Source: Lota lota
Taxonomy: Eukaryota; Chordata; Actinopteri; Gadiformes; Lotidae
Direction of reading: 5' to 3'
DNA: 64,000 nucleotides
NCBI GenBank assembly: GCA_026745465.1
Contig: JACYXH010000826.1
Coordinates: forward strand, 6,680,224 to 6,744,223
The position numbers were made by a program, and so were the translations under genes. Shown piece by piece: positions 47,544 to 58,471 of the stretch. Positions within the stretch are counted from its first letter, which is position 1. Each line of letters starts with the position of its first letter. The notes beneath the pieces are model-generated. The model saw only the letters and a program-made list of their open reading frames with translations, was not told where the DNA came from and searched no databases.

Positions 47544-47650
47544 GGGTTGTCACAGCGATGTTGGCAGTGAAGGACAGCTGGTCATCCAGTGTCACACCCG
47601 GGTTTCTGGCCGTCCAAGCTTTTGACACCACAAGGTTCTCAATATTGATG
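47544..47650 (-). mobile_element. L2/CR1-like LINE, upstream piece (antisense)
   Basis: The minus strand reads NLVVSKAWTARNPGVTLDDQ, LSFTANIAVTTRS, the RT segment that directly precedes the NIRRIRPFL piece at 46137-46863. The two pieces are contiguous once the LTR is removed. Confidence 0.85.
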
Positions 47651-47677
47651 GAGAGGCATGCGCACAAGCACGTCCAC

Positions 47678-47737
<60 letters not shown>

Positions 47738-48353
47738 TCAAACACACACTCAAACACACACTCACACACACAGCGGTAGTCTGTGACTTTTGTCCTGCAG
47801 AATCCACTTCCCATGGTGTCTCTGCCAGCTGAACCCATATTTCTGTGTGTTTTACTCCACTCTCTGAGTCTGATTTGTGTGTGTTCCCCACTGGGTAAAA
47901 ATGAAATGCAGGGAACAGATAGGTCAGGATGATTGCTGCTGAATGTGATCCAGTGAAACTTAATGCAGCAAGTCGCTTTTGTGGGTTACACCACTGCTCT
48001 TTATCCTGCTCTGTGTAACTGAGATGTCACGTCTGTCTAAAATGTGATGCTTTTGCCTTTTCCCCCACAGACCAAATTGATTTAGAAGGGAAGACCCTGG
48101 GGTTGATGGAGCTGTGGGTGGATGGGTTGAGACGGCTCTCATGATTTCAAATAAGTTTGAACAAAAGTGATGGCTACAGTGCCGGTCTAATGCTAAAGGC
48201 GACTATGCAGCAATTACCTGAACCTCCTCAATGCTCTCTTCATTCTTAAAATACCTTCAAGCTGCAGTCCACTAGTTACTGGAGTTCTCACCAGCAAGTG
48301 GAAGCTGAGCCTAGTTGTCGTTGGTTTCACATTTCAAAAGGTCAAATCATTAA

Positions 48354-48389
<36 letters not shown>

Positions 48390-48606
48390 ACACACACAAT
48401 AGCGATGTCAACCATGCAAGGGAACTATTGGCTCTTTTCAGTTAGCAGTGTCTTGTGGATTTAGCAAGATTGAAAGCCAAACACTTGGATTGGAAAACGC
48501 CTGCACACAGCCTTTAAGAACACCTTATTTTGAAGAAGAAGGAAAAAGCTGCTGAGGAAGAAATTGTCGGCTGCCAGAGAGGATTACGCCGGAATAATCC
48601 ATACGT

Positions 48607-48885
48607 ACCTCTTTCTTTCTCTCTCTCCCTCTCTCTGTCGCACTCTCTCTTTGTCTCATCTCTCTCTGTCTCTCTCTTTCCTTCTCCTTTCTTTCTCCCT
48701 CCCTTTTCCTCCCACCTGTGTATGTGTGTGTGTGTGTCTGTCTCTCTGTTTCTCTCTGTCTCTCCTCCTTTCTTTCTCCCTCCCTTTCCCTCCCATCTGT
48801 GTATGTGTGTGTGTGTCTCTGTCTCTCTGTCTCTCTCTGTGTCTCTCCTCCTTTCTTTCTCCCTCCCTTTCCCTCCCATCTGTGT
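48607..48885. repeat. CT-rich minisatellite (CTCCTTTCTTTCTCCCTCCC)
   Basis: Three copies of about 70 nt: CTCCTTTCTTTCTCCCTCCC, TTTCC(T/C)CCCA(C/T)CTGTGT, then GTGTGTGTCTCTGTCTC. The first copy is the most diverged. Confidence 0.9.
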
Positions 48886-49053
48886 GTGTGTGGGTGTGTG
48901 AATGTGTATTTGTCTGTGTGTATCTGTCTGAATGTGTGTGTGTGTTTGTGTGTGTATTTGTGTGTATCTATCTCAGTGTGTGTATGTGTGCGTGTGTATG
49001 TGTATGTATGTGTGTGTGTGTGTATCTGTGTGTACTGTCTGTGTGTATGTGTG

Positions 49054-49101
<48 letters not shown>

Positions 49102-49172
49102 TGTGTGTGTGTGTGGGTGTGTGAGAGAGAGAGAATGTGTATCTGTATGTGTGTGTGTGTGTATGTGTGTGT
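48885..49172. repeat. TG-rich repeat block
   Basis: Imperfect TG repeat of nearly 290 nt with TATCTG and CATG-like interruptions and a purer core at about 49050-49120. Confidence 0.92.
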
Positions 49173-49574
49173 TTTTCCTCCAGGTTGATTGGCGGCGCTT
49201 CCTCTGCAGCCAGGTGAGAGGATGTAACCTTCCTTCCTGGGAGGTGTGGGGGAGACATGAGAGACAGGAGTGTCTCATGTGCGCCCCCCCCCCCTCCCCC
49301 CATCATCAGCTGGCTGTCGTCTGGGGCCCCCGGGTGACTGGCCCTGACACACGTTAAGCTGACATGTTTTTGATGTTGTCATGTCACTCAAGGCAGAGAA
49401 ATATAGAAATGTGTCCTCATAGAAGAGCCCTCTCCTGCGAACCTACTGCTGTTCTGCTGCGACTCCCAGCGCTGCGTTGGTGCTGACAGCCCTGACCTAC
49501 TGCCGCGTTGGACTACAACTGCAACATGCACACACACACACACTCACACGCACACGCACACACACAGATCACTG

Positions 49575-49745
49575 AATTACATTACATTTATTTAGCTGAT
49601 ATTTTTGCAATAAGTGACTTGCAATAATTGTATTCAACAATGAAGATAACCCCAAAAGAACCATTTGAGAACATAACATTCATCAAATAGGCAAAACTCC
49701 TTTAGGCCAACTGTTTTGAGTGCTACATTATAGAAAGAAGAGATA
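49575..49745 (-). mobile_element. second L2/CR1-like LINE 3' end fragment
   Basis: AATTACATTACATTTATTTA and GCTGATATTTTTGCAATAAG, then GAGTGCTACATTATAGAAA, match in order the LINE tail and 3' UTR at 46137-46300 (ACATTACATTTATTTTGCTG, AAGTGCTACATTTTAGAAA). The copy is diverged and has no coding part. Confidence 0.6.
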
Positions 49746-51675
49746 GAGTCGTACAGGAATGACAGAGAATTTGGCCAAGTGTCCCCGCTGAGGGACAGCT
49801 AGATGAGGAGACAAGGAGCAGGAGAGGGAGTCATTAGTACATACAACAGATCAGGAGAACTGATTCTGAGAGAGAATCATTTGGCGAGGCGGAATCATCG
49901 TCATAATCATGGAGCGCACATCTTTCTGCTTAGCGTTATTGTTTATAAGGCCCCGATTAACTGATGCTCTGTGGCGTGTCTAACCCGCGTGTTTGATGTT
50001 AATCTGCTAGAATGAGGGTGAGAGGGTGAAAGGGGGAGAGCCCTCTCTCGAAGATTGTTCAGCAGACTCTGACATGTCCCCCGCCCACCCACCCCCCCAC
50101 CCCAATAACAAATATAGGATTGCAACATGCAAAAAGGTCACTCTCTTATTCCTCCCTGAAAATAGACAGGTTTTTTCTCTCACCCTGATCCCTATTCCTT
50201 GGACTGAATATTGCTTTTATGAAAGCTGTGGATATCCCTGGATATGAAGTGTGCCACATGCCATCCACAGCTAGAACCCTGCTGTCACTCCTCCCTCCCA
50301 TCACTGATCTGATCTAACTTCTAGTTCTGCCCTCGTCAGCAGGCTGTGAAAGAGAGGGTCACGCTACATAAACACAGTAAATCCTATCAGTCTACAGTCC
50401 CAGACTCCGTTTAATGCCTCCCACTATTTGGTTTTCCTGTCTCTTTTGCTTGTTGTTTGTTCCATATATCTGTCAGTGTATGAACCTACAATATCCATGG
50501 GTGATTGTATATCTGTCAGTGTATGAACCTCCAACATATACTGGCTGAGAGTGAGAACGAGATGTCTACAAAGCCAATCAGTGCGTACAAACGTGGAATT
50601 GAACAATACACCCGACAGACTGAAGCAAACAGGTTTATTTTTGGCTGAATTATAACCTGTACACAATTTTGTGGGAAGTGCGAAATGAAACCCTGGCATT
50701 TTTAAATGCTTATTTGAGACAATGTGCAAGGGAGACACCAGGCTCTAGGTCTTCAAGTATTGACAGCTGTATTGACTGACATGTCTTGGCAGTGCGCCGT
50801 TCACTTGGATGCGTTTTCATTTGCGTTTTGTTTTCCTTATGTGTTTATGTTGTTTCGGTCGTGAGATCTTTAACACTGTGCTTTGGTGGTCATAATGTTG
50901 GTATGCTAAGATATGTCGTCAGGTCTTCATTGTTTGTGTGATTTTAGATGGCATTATTCGGCTGGAATTTGTCAGCACTGGTGATCCATTGGTCAAATCA
51001 AACGCAGCGTCTCCCTTCGCTCACTCGTACGTAGTTTGTTGGTTGTCCGAGTATGGTTCAATGTAATATGGTATGTTTTTGGATTCTCTTATTATTATCG
51101 TCACATTTTCTTGTATGGATATTGTGTGGCCCCACCAGAATTTGCACACCAACTACGACACTGCTGCCTACACATGTGGAAGAGGAAAGTTGTTGCCCGT
51201 TTGAGAAATTGTATTACAGATTACAATGTATAGGGCTTGCACGTCGTGACGTCAGAACGCAATGACTCATCCATTTCAGAAGTTTAGAAGCATAGGAATG
51301 TCAATGATAGTAGGCCTAATGGTGTTTTGGTCATTGTTAAGTAATTCATTGTGAAAGTGTTAGTCATTATGGGCTGACGTTGTGTTTGAAACTGCCACAG
51401 AGTTTCCCATGCGAGTCGTGGCAAAACACATATAACTTGTTTAGCCTAGGATACAGTATATTTATGTTTATGTAGTATTTTACGGTACTACAACTCTAGA
51501 GTTCTCTCAAAAGACAACAAAAAACCCATGATGCATTCTGATGTTCAAGCCCTGAATGTACCTGCATTCTGAAACGGCCTTCTGCAGTTCGTGTGAATAT
51601 CAAATTACTGTATGACGCCAATAAGCCTTGCACAAATGAAGGTGAAGCCTTGCACAAGTGAAGGTAGGGCTAGGT
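49746..51675. other. intergenic stretch, nothing recognised
   Basis: A direct repeat, ATATCTGTCAGTGTATGAACCT, occurs twice near 50465 and 50508. Otherwise no gene, repeat array or element is seen. Confidence 0.6.
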
Positions 51676-51770
51676 CAGGGGTCGGGAACCTTTTTGGTTG
51701 GGAGAGCCATAAAAGCCAAATATTTCTAAATGTATTTAGAAATGTAACGCGTGTTACGACCCATGGCAAC
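51676..51770. mobile_element. hAT-like terminal fragment
   Basis: CAGGGGTCGGGAACCTTTTT followed by GGGAGAGCCATAAAAGCCAA is a terminus I recall from hAT-type fish elements. The matching inverted end was not found, so the element is truncated or its far end has decayed. Confidence 0.55.
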
Positions 51771-52339
51771 TTTGTGATACTTTAGTAATGTTGTTGTGTT
51801 TGAGCTTTATAATGAGCGATGTTGTATATGAAATGCGCCACACACCGTGATGTTATAGTGAAAAGCATCACCCTCACTCATACATAAAAAATAAATAGCT
51901 GCTCAGACGGAGCTCCACACATCAACACACACGCGTTATGCTATAGTTGTCCGGGAAGGACGCCATCATCAGAATCCCTCTCGGACGCCGCATTCAACTG
52001 CTGCCCAAACTATGGAAGGCCAAACAGTTCAAATATATGTATAGACAACGTGTAGTAAACGTGTTAAAAATCTTGTATTTTTTGGCTTTCCATACTAGAC
52101 AGAGCGCTACACGTCCACACACACCTCGCTTGGCCCTTGGTCGTGACGTCGAAGAGTATACTAACTGGCACTTTGGTGTCCTGAAAAGGCCATTATATGA
52201 GGTCGAGGCAGAGTGGAACATTCCCGTAGTGTTTGGGGGAGACAAAAACATAGGATTTTACTCTTGTTTTTGCTAAATTAAGGTCTTATTACAGCAACAG
52301 TGATACAATGCCAGATATTACTATGTTGACAATCATGAC

Positions 52340-52661
52340 ATATTACCTCGTTTATGGGGAACACAACCAACTTATTCAAGCACCTGCGACAGAGACATGC
52401 AGGTGCCAGCTCAAGCCACAAAGTGCCTCCAAAAAAGTAGGTAACGTTGACAGCAGCAGTTTCATTGTCATTCCTTATGATAAGAAAGGGCCCCGGTGGA
52501 AGGCGATCACAGATGCGGTGACATTACATTGCAAAAGATATGGTCCCCATTTATACAGTAGAAAAAAGGGGTTCATTAAGATGCTTCAAACGATGGACTA
52601 TATACAGTATTTTAGTTCTTTAAGTTTGTTTAGAGAAAAACTGAAAGAAATCGAGGTTTAA
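52340..52661 (+). pseudogene. hAT (ZBED-like) transposase N-terminal relic
   Basis: One frame gives the end of a BED-type zinc finger, GNTTNLFKHLRQRHAG (52357-52405). After a frame switch, a second frame gives RWKAITDAVTLH and KGFIKMLQTMD, the segment that follows the finger in hAT/ZBED transposases. The ORF then ends at 52661 without the catalytic RNase H-like part. BED finger plus ITDAVT... order is family-typical; the frameshift and truncation make it non-functional. It probably belongs with the hAT end at 51676. Confidence 0.7.
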
Positions 52662-54163
52662 ATGTAAAATTGTCCATTCGTTTGAAATAAATCAAGATTC
52701 TATTTTTATATATAATTGTATTATCTCATTGAAGGTAACGTTTCAAAGATTCCCAAACTTCGTATTAGGCATAGCCGTCCACATTCTATACTGTATGAGT
52801 TTATAATAATAGTCCGTTCGGCAATAATAGTCGATCCGTTTAGTTGTCAACATCCGTTGATGCTCACTTCCGTTGTGATGTGGCTTTTGCGTTTGTGTTG
52901 TGGCTTTTGGAGTTGTGTTGTGGCTTTTGTGTTTGTGTTGTGGTGTTTACAGTTGTGGCGTTTGCAGTTGTGTTTTGGCTTTTGCGTTTGTGTTGTGACT
53001 TATGCGTTTGTGTGGTGGCGTTTGCAAGTTGTGTTGTGGTTTTGCGTTTGTTTTCCCTTAATGCGCTTGTGTTTTGGAGCGTTTGGATGTGCATTTCATT
53101 CGACACGTCTTGGCCACCGTGGACGTTAAATATGTATTCGAGAGAGTCAGTTAAGCTGGAGTAGGGAGAGTAAATGGTTGGTGTAGCCATGTTTTGATTC
53201 AGGTTTATATACCTTTTTAGATTGTAATTTGGAGTATTTTTAGGACCACTTTTAAAGGTCCAGCTCACATTGTGAAAAATGTTTTGTGTGGTTCTCCAAA
53301 TAGGAGCATAGCAACACTTTGTTGGAATCACTGTCTCCTATCATGACCCCCATAAACCAGCAGAACTGTAGCAGCAGAGCCAGCCATTCAGGCAAGATGA
53401 AAGCCATGCATGACAATCATGCAACCACAGCTTTTGAACAACTCAAGACAACTCTCTTTGCAAAAATAGAAAACAATTGACCACCCAGGGCTATCACCTA
53501 TTACTGGTGTTTTAAAATTTCTATTAATTTTCTATTAATAGTTCAGTGTTTTTCCAAGTTTTTATGTCTCATGCCGATAAGGTGTTTGTGAAGACTGCTG
53601 TGTATGGATGTGTTTCTCCCACAGAAACTCCCCACTCGGTTCCTTGAGGGTGGGGGAGCAAAAGCAATTCCATGCTTGGGTCCAAGTGAATCCGTCTCTG
53701 TCAGTTCTGCTTCTTGATGCCCCTCAAATCACAGCTACTGCTACAGCCACCCCAACCCACCTCACCCCCACCCCAACGCCATTTTAGCCTACCAGCTTTG
53801 TCTTTAAAAGATCCGCCAAATATGCTAGTTTGCCATAGCAGGAACCATTGCCATGTTTTCTTTGCACAGCATGATTGATGGTCACATATTGGACGGGGGA
53901 GAACAGCGTTCTGGACCGTTTATTTCAGGGAGTTGGGGAAGCACTGTGACTGTCAACACAGGATATGACCGGATATATCTCTGGCCTCGGGTGGGCCCAG
54001 GCACTCCGCTTGGACCACATTACTGGATGGAAGAATCTTACAAGAAACTAGTGGGTGTTTTACAAGCTAACAAACCCATTTGGCTGCTTCTTTTAACTTT
54101 ATTCTACTATTACTAGTACGACTCTTAGGGGTACTACTACCAATACTACTTAGTTTACTAATA
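52662..54163. other. intergenic stretch
   Basis: A G/T-rich minisatellite lies at 52860-53060. The remainder has no recognised feature. Confidence 0.6.
52860..53060. repeat. minisatellite GTGTTGTGGCTTTTG
   Basis: Seven to eight diverged units of about 24-30 nt with GTTGTGTTGTGGCTTTTG(C/T)GTTT. Confidence 0.8.
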
Positions 54164-55050
54164 GCGTTTTTCCATTAGCACTTTTGGCCGTACCGTGCCG
54201 CGCTGATTTGCGTTTCCACTCCTAGTTTAAATGTGCCGTGCTGTGCCGCACCGCGCCCAAGATGGACCATCTCAGAGGTCGGGCCAAAGTGAGCCAGCCC
54301 CGCTTCCAAGTGGGCTGCGGCGACGTCAGCCCTGGTTGTAGTTCGACGTTGTCTCTCAAATTGCAGGAATATATACCTATTCAAATACAACAATCTGTGC
54401 GTCTTGTTTATGACATATTTACTTTGTGCATGCATAGCCATACACAAAGAGTTTGGCTAGAGTTCTCAACATCTTGGTTCTTTATTATTCATTATAAACC
54501 TTATTAAAAAGGGTAATGAAGCGCATTGCGGTGATGTTAGTTTGACAATATTCCCTTGCAAAACAAAATAGCTAGTTGAAATAGGACAGATTTCGTTCAG
54601 ATTAGTGGACATTGGACAAGACTGGACATTGGACAATATTTAACACAGACATCATGTGGCACTCGGGGAAATATCTGTGAAACATTTTCCAATATGTAAA
54701 CGGGACTAATGTGAAATAAATCGGCTCTCAATGAGCCATTGAGATTAGGAAGCAAAAAAGTGGGAATATTGAACGTGAAACTGAATTCATCATCGCAGAT
54801 ATCATTGTGTGTGTCGCCGTCCGTCTGAAACAACCCAAATACATATTAAATGTCCTAAACAAACAGATAGGCTATAATATAAAACTAAATGGGCAATAAA
54901 AGTGTGAATGTTGTCTCATTGACTCAAGACAAGCATATCATCAGTTAAAGTCACACCTTCAAACGGGATGCCCGGTTGTAATGGAAATGCAAATCCCAGC
55001 TGCACTGGGCTGCTGTGCCGAGTCGAACCGTGCCGAGCCGCGCCAATATA
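54164..55050. mobile_element. candidate non-autonomous DNA transposon (MITE-like)
   Basis: The left end reads GCGTTTTTCCATTAGCAC, GTACCGTGCCGCGC, ATTTGCGTTTCCAC. The right end, read in reverse complement, has GGCGCGGCTCGGCACGGTTC and ATTTGCATTTCCATTAC. GCCGTGC/GGCTCGGC-rich inverted ends of this sort mark high-copy fish MITEs as I recall. The interior (54360-54950) is AT-rich and non-coding. The target duplication could not be fixed. Confidence 0.5.
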
Positions 55051-57300
55051 GTATAGTGGACAAATGCTACCAGATGACTAGTACTACTACCACCACTACA
55101 ATCACTACAACTAATACTACTACTTCTATACTACTAGTACTCCTACTCTTAGTTGTACTAACTCTACTACTACTAGTACAGCCATTGGAGCTAATACTAT
55201 ACTACTACTATTTATGCTTCAAATGTTCCATTATAAAACATATTTTTCAAAGGTATTTAGTTATTTTCCAGAACGAATACATCTTTTGCAAAACAAATCT
55301 ACCATGCTTTCTACCATGACCAATTATGTTAAAAAACTTTCTAACTGTCCTGACTGTAGTCAGACTCCAACCAAACCATGTGTTTTATGCACCTAGTCAA
55401 CTACGTATGTGTTATATGCATTAGCTGGTTTTCACATAAAGTGTAATGTTAATGTTTATTATTAACATTTTATGCCAAAATGGTAGGGAACTAAACTTTT
55501 CTAATGTACCACTTGGACCTACTTAGTAAGTTGGGCTGCCTCCAATGAACCTGAAGGACTTCTATAATATAATATATATCAGACCAAATTATCATGGATT
55601 GCTTTTAAGAATTAAAGAGTGTACAATTATATGTTGGAATTCATTCATCCATCCCTTCAGTCAGTCAGTAATTCATTCAGTCATTGGGTAAACGTATCAT
55701 ATAATATGAGGCAGTCAATCTTTTGCGGTTTCATTTATTTCCTTGGGGCCGCTAGAAGCAACATTATTTATTATTCATTATTGTTATTATTCATAATAAA
55801 TATGATCTGATAACCCATGTGATAACATACCAAGTCATTATTGTGTTCGAGACAGGGCTGCTTCCAGATAAAGGTGTGTTGGCTGCTCCAGGTGTACAAA
55901 GGAAAGTATAAAAGAGCTGATGTGGGAGGATATATAAACGCTAGCTAGGTTCTCTTCCCCTGGGCAGACATTACAGATAAGATCCTTTTACTATTAAAAC
56001 CCTGTCAATCACACACCGCCCAATTCAGTTAGCCAATTCAAAATATAGGTGGGGAGTAAAATACACAAGTAACAAGGCCAGGGCTGCTGCCTTGACGGGC
56101 AGAGGTGTCGCTGGACATGGCGGTTGCAGGGCTGTCTGGACAGGCTGGGTGGAGGTTAAGCTAGTCTGCGGTGGTAGCTCCTCGAAGGACACGAAACAGC
56201 CCTTGATAAGGCCACCCTCTCCCAGGGCGACAAGGCCTTTCCCCATCTCCCTCGTGGAGCATGGGGCCTTGGGCTGATGTGCTGGCTGACAGAGGTGTGC
56301 CTAGGCCTGGGCTGCTGCAGGCTGGTCTCAGGGGTGGCTAGCCGCAGACGGTTGCCTGTGGCGGTTGCTGTGCTGCCTCCCCCGTCCTCCGCTAGACCCC
56401 ACCGCGTTGGTGGTGGGGCTGGTGCTGGGTGGTTTCTGCCTGTTGCTGCTGCTGGTGGCCAGTGCGTCCTCAGACAGCCCTTCTGTGTCCTTTCTTGGTC
56501 TGGAGAGGCCCCACATTGTGCGCCAGTGTATCAATGTTGATAATACACGCCACCTAGGTGGCTGCCACACTCCACCTAGGTGACTTTTACTGGGCTCCTG
56601 CCAACAAAGACACAGGGTGGCGATGTTGAGAACTGGTTTATTGTAAGGTTTGCAGACAATGATACATGATGATGGTGCTCCATGTTGCCATGCAGGATAT
56701 CTCTCCTCGAGTGAGTGTGGAGATGGCTGGTTTAACCTGTGCACATTGATTGCTTAATGTACAACAGGGGTGCAACCTCACCCAGCCCCAGAGTCCAATC
56801 AGTCTGACTCAGGCCAGGTAAGGCTGCTTAAACCAGCCATCATCCACACACTCCACAACATGTTGAGACGGACCAAAGCCCAAATCACACTTCTCCATGG
56901 AGCACATATGCAAAGATCCATGAAGATCCGTAGTGTTTTGTTTTGTTTCCATCAACCAGACACAAACATAAAATTAACGCACCCGGCGAAATCAAAGCAC
57001 TTTGTTTTTAGTAGGTTGCGATACACAAACTTCTTTCCATTTGAATTATTTGGCAACATCTATATCACATGGATATTCATTCATTTCAACATACCTAAAA
57101 TCAAGCAGACATCATGAGACGGACTAAGAGTCAAATATATGTTGAGACAACTATGACTCCACGGTCTTGGGCCCAATCCCCACAACTTTATTTTCTCCAC
57201 ATGCAAACATTAATATACAGAGACTTTAAAAAAAATAGAAGTACTACTAAATACGAGCTGTGTGTATAATATTATATTGAACAAATAATTATGTTTACAG
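55051..57300. other. intergenic stretch, possible unidentified repeat block
   Basis: ACTACT/TACTAC trinucleotide repeats (55078-55210). 55840-56850 has repeat-like features (TATATAAAC, a GC-rich middle, an inverted repeat at 56722/56828), but no family is recognised. Confidence 0.45.
56722..56841. repeat. inverted repeat GATGGCTGGTTTAA / TTAAACCAGCCATC
   Basis: Two 14-nt arms about 92 nt apart are exact reverse complements; the intervening sequence is ordinary. Confidence 0.75.
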
Positions 57301-57719
57301 ATTTCCAACTGCAATCATTTTAGGTTTGAATAACAGCAGAGAAGATATACTTTGGACACCGTAAGAATTACAATCCACATGACTATTTTCCGGACTTCCA
57401 TTGCTCCTAACATCACGAGTCTCCTGTCAAAACATGAAGGATGGTGTGAGCTAAGCAGTATTCAGGCCAGAACGCACGTCACACACACTTCATTTTCCAT
57501 CCAGATGCAGACGTTAAGACTGACTTGCTGTCGGAATCCCCTATGTTGGCCTCCGTCTCTCAATGACTGGCTGTTACTCAGTGGGGTGAAACAGCCCCCA
57601 GTGCTTCACACCAGCTCCCTCTTTCTACTGAGTGCTTTAAATAATCCCTTTCTATACCTCAGCTTCAGTCCATCTATCTACCTGCTCTCTGTCCGTCAGT
57701 CTGTCTTTCTATCTGTCTC

Positions 57720-57747
57720 TATATATATATAGATATGTATATATATA

Positions 57748-57781
<34 letters not shown>

Positions 57782-57893
57782 CTTTTTATACTGGCACCGA
57801 TGCGACCTAGAAAGAATTTACCTCTCATCCACATGATAAATGGTTGCAAATGCGGCCATTTTGGTGGCAGTATTGAGCCCTGAGATAGATGGA

Positions 57894-57966
<73 letters not shown>

Positions 57967-57967
57967 C
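57720..57967. repeat. TA tract and CTAT microsatellite
   Basis: A TATATA tract (57720-57780, with GATATGTATATATATACTGT) and, 115 nt later, about 18 perfect CTAT units (57895-57967). The TA motif ATATATACTGTATATATA also occurs at 4445-4470 in another microsatellite. Confidence 0.92.
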
Positions 57968-58413
57968 TGTCTTCCTATATATATATATATGTGTGTCTTC
58001 CTATATATATTGGTTTGTCTTTCTGTCAATCAATCTATAATATAGTTGCATAAGTATAGATAGATTGTGACCCTTTAAAGAAACAGAAATAGTTTGGGAA
58101 AATTTCTTGGCTTAAATTATTCCATTGATAAAACAATTTAGCTGGACGCTGCGACACCCTCTCTGTTCCAGTCTTGTTTAAAGAGCACTTTATTGTGCAG
58201 AGGTCTCACTGTAATGATTCAGTATTGCAGTAGAAGAAGTAGCAATACAGTGAAAGTGCAAATCATTATCCAGCAGCGTCCGAGCTCACATGCCTTTAAA
58301 AGCCTTTTGAGCCGACACAGAGATAGAGGTCATCTTCCCTCCACCTCCTCTTCTCTCCACGGAGACAACACACTATAGAGGGCAGCAACCTAGCAGGGGA
58401 CCCGGTGAGCTGG

Positions 58414-58416
<3 letters not shown>

Positions 58417-58460
<44 letters not shown>
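58417..58460. repeat. GT microsatellite (22 units)
   Basis: An uninterrupted GT run followed by GAGAGAGAGA. Confidence 0.93.

Positions 58461-58471
<11 letters not shown>

Larger units (their letters stand above)
47651..49574. other. intergenic stretch with CA, CT and TG repeats
   Basis: CA repeats (47687-47772 and 48355-48398), a CT-rich minisatellite (48607-48885) and a TG-rich block (48885-49172). 47780-48350 shows nothing recognisable. Confidence 0.7.

Noticed and set aside
49183..49212. Exon-like 30-nt segment (CCTCCAG...CAGCCAG|GTGAGAG)
   Set aside because: It has an acceptor and donor, but no neighbouring exons of a recognisable gene and no protein similarity.
55842..56020. Possible LTR (TGTGTTCGAG..., TATATAAAC, ATTAAAA)
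   Set aside because: No matching second LTR, clear 3' end or target duplication could be found, so it is left as an unidentified block.
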